From: Aliiroseovarius zhejiangensis
Lineage (GTDB): Bacteria; Pseudomonadota; Alphaproteobacteria; Rhodobacterales; Rhodobacteraceae
Length of the DNA stretch: 64,000 nt
Direction: 5' to 3'
NCBI RefSeq assembly: GCF_014656375.1
Contig: NZ_BNCH01000005.1
Span: forward strand, 62,001-126,000
Shown piece by piece: positions 62,766 through 64,000 of the stretch. The notes below the pieces were generated by a model. The model saw nothing but the letters and a program-made list of their open reading frames with translations, was not told the DNA's origin and ran no database searches. Numbering within the stretch: position 1 is the stretch's first letter; each line of letters opens with the position of its first letter. Position numbers and translations under genes: made by a program.

Positions 62766-63863
62766 ATGACTGACACGTTAACCCTTTTGGGGCTGGAAAG
62801 CTCCTGTGACGACACGGCGGCGGCGGTTGTGCGCCATACGCCCGGAGAGTTGCCGCAGATCCTGTCCTCGGTCGTCGCGGGTCAGGCGGAGCTGCACGCC
62901 GATTTTGGCGGAGTCGTGCCCGAAATCGCGGCTCGCGCCCACGCCGAGAAACTGGATATCTGCGTGGAACAGGCTCTGTTGCAGGCCAATTTGCTCCTGA
63001 AAGACCTGGACGGCATCGCCGTCACGGCCGGGCCGGGGCTGATCGGGGGCGTGGTTGCGGGTGTCATGTGTGCCAAGGGGTTGGCGGCGGGGTCAGGGTT
63101 GCCGTTGATCGGCGTGAATCACCTGGCCGGTCATGCTTTGACCCCGCGCCTGACCGATCAGGCGTCGTTCCCTTATCTGATGCTTCTGGTCTCGGGCGGA
63201 CATTGCCAGTTTTTGATTGCCAAGGGACCAGAGGCGTTTCAGCGTCTGGGTGGCACCATCGACGACGCCCCCGGTGAAGCGTTCGACAAAACCGCCAAGC
63301 TGTTGGGTCTGCCGCAACCCGGCGGCCCCTCGGTCGAGGCCGAGGCGCGACAGGGCGACCCGCAGCGGTTCAGGTTCCCCCGCCCCCTGCTGGATCGCCC
63401 CGGCTGCGACATGAGCTTTTCAGGCCTGAAAACCGCCCTGTTGCGGCAAAGGGACCGCCTGATTGCAGAGCATGTGGGGCTGCGACGCCGCGACCGCGCC
63501 GATCTGTGTGCCGGATTTCAGGCCGCCGTGGCTGACGTGCTGGCGGAAAAATCGCGCCGTGCGCTGGCGGAATACCTGACCCTGAAACCCTCTGCCCCGA
63601 TATTGGCAGTGGCAGGGGGCGTCGCCGCGAACATGACCATTCGCAGTGCGTTAGAGACTGTTTGCACACAGGCGGGGGCCGCGTTTCTGGCGCCACCACT
63701 TGCCCTGTGCACCGACAATGCCGCGATGATCGCCTGGGCCGGGATCGAACGGATGCGAGCGGGGGCGCGTGACGATATGACCTTGCAGGCACGACCGCGC
63801 TGGCCACTGGACCAAAAGGCCCCGGCCATGCTTGGATCGGGAAAGAAAGGGGCTAAGGCATGA
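62766..63863 (+). CDS. tsaD: tRNA threonylcarbamoyladenosine biosynthesis protein TsaD
   Basis: TsaD (365 residues) transfers the threonylcarbamoyl group to A37 of ANN-decoding tRNAs. [16 protein letters not shown] opens the ASKHA fold, the metal-binding histidines are in [14 protein letters not shown] (near 118), and [34 protein letters not shown] (key words [10 protein letters not shown]) and [13 protein letters not shown] are all typical. It is divergent from hemD and overlaps gpsA by 4 bases. Confidence 0.97.
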   Translation: MTDTLTLLGLESSCDDTAAAVVRHTPGELPQILSSVVAGQAELHADFGGVVPEIAARAHAEKLDICVEQALLQANLLLKDLDGIAVTAGPGLIGGVVAGVMCAKGLAAGSGLPLIGVNHLAGHALTPRLTDQASFPYLMLLVSGGHCQFLIAKGPEAFQRLGGTIDDAPGEAFDKTAKLLGLPQPGGPSVEAEARQGDPQRFRFPRPLLDRPGCDMSFSGLKTALLRQRDRLIAEHVGLRRRDRADLCAGFQAAVADVLAEKSRRALAEYLTLKPSAPILAVAGGVAANMTIRSALETVCTQAGAAFLAPPLALCTDNAAMIAWAGIERMRAGARDDMTLQARPRWPLDQKAPAMLGSGKKGAKA

Positions 63864-64000
63864 GTGTTTCGGTTCTGGGCGCCGGCGCGTTCGGCACGGC
63901 GCTGGCGATTTCGCTGGCGCGCACGGGTCAGCCGGTGACGCTGTGGGCGCGCGATCTGGGCGACATGGCGAAAACACGGGAAAACACCCGACGCCTTGCG
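63860..64000 (+). CDS. gpsA: Glycerol-3-phosphate dehydrogenase [NAD(P)+], N-terminal part
   Basis: Only the first 47 codons are present; the gene runs off the right edge. They read [18 protein letters not shown], the NAD(P)-binding [10 protein letters not shown] fold, then WARD, as in GpsA, which makes sn-glycerol-3-phosphate for phospholipids. The start overlaps the tsaD stop (ATGA), a pairing common in Rhodobacterales. Confidence 0.93.
   Translation, partial: MSVSVLGAGAFGTALAISLARTGQPVTLWARDLGDMAKTRENTRRLA

Overview
The window looks like a chromosomal segment of a marine Roseobacter-group alphaproteobacterium (Rhodobacterales). This rests on GC-rich coding, the alphaproteobacterial flagellin regulators FlbT and FlaF, a VPLPA-CTERM sorting tail typical of Rhodobacteraceae, an alphaproteobacterial Mic60/HemY pair, a dnaA-dnaN-recF-gyrB neighbourhood, several TRAP/ABC uptake systems and polyhydroxyalkanoate genes. 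The genus assignment is inference; no rRNA gene is present. All genes read as intact, and I found no transposase, integrase, prophage or CRISPR array.

Layout. 1-5983 (minus): glutamate synthase gltD-gltB, with gltB running off the left edge. 6205-8271: uppP, an NDUFA9-like NAD(P)-binding protein and tRNA-Leu(CAG). 8319-11490: a small membrane protein, a PHA synthase with a depolymerase-like hydrolase, and tRNA-Gly(TCC). 11520-16113 (minus): MarR regulator, periplasmic adaptor and RND pump. 16502-21347: a TRAP transporter whose small permease is unusually long and whose large permease carries an extra ~320-residue helical tail. 21569-28128: a peptide-type ABC transporter followed by an alkaline-phosphatase-superfamily enzyme and an FAH-family hydrolase. 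28125-32113: a GntR regulator divergent from a three-gene set matching trans-4-hydroxyproline breakdown (DapA-like deaminase, 4-hydroxyproline 2-epimerase, FAD-dependent D-amino-acid oxidoreductase).

32131-44291 is a flagellar block: fliL, flgH, flgA, flgG, flgF, fliQ, fliE, flgC and flgB on minus; fliI on plus; a DUF1217 protein, flbT, flaF, flagellin, FlgN-like and FlgJ-like genes on minus; fliK and flgD on plus. It holds parts of the rod, L-ring, export apparatus, hook-length control and filament, with post-transcriptional control of flagellin by FlbT/FlaF.

44446-64000 is mostly housekeeping: a small-molecule kinase-like protein, ubiB-ubiE (ubiquinone), mutM, an enoyl-CoA hydratase, rpsT, dnaA-dnaN-recF, a VOC protein and a LysE exporter coupled to recF, gyrB, a VPLPA-CTERM exported protein, tRNA-Thr(CGT), the minus-strand set hemD-mic60-hemY, and tsaD-gpsA, with gpsA running off the right edge.

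Nothing here is clearly a new defence or mobile system. The most interesting items are the tailed TRAP permease, the ABC-phosphodiesterase-FAH operon of unknown substrate with an altered active-site motif, several well-formed palindromes at regulator-controlled promoters, and paired hairpins in the flagellin leader.
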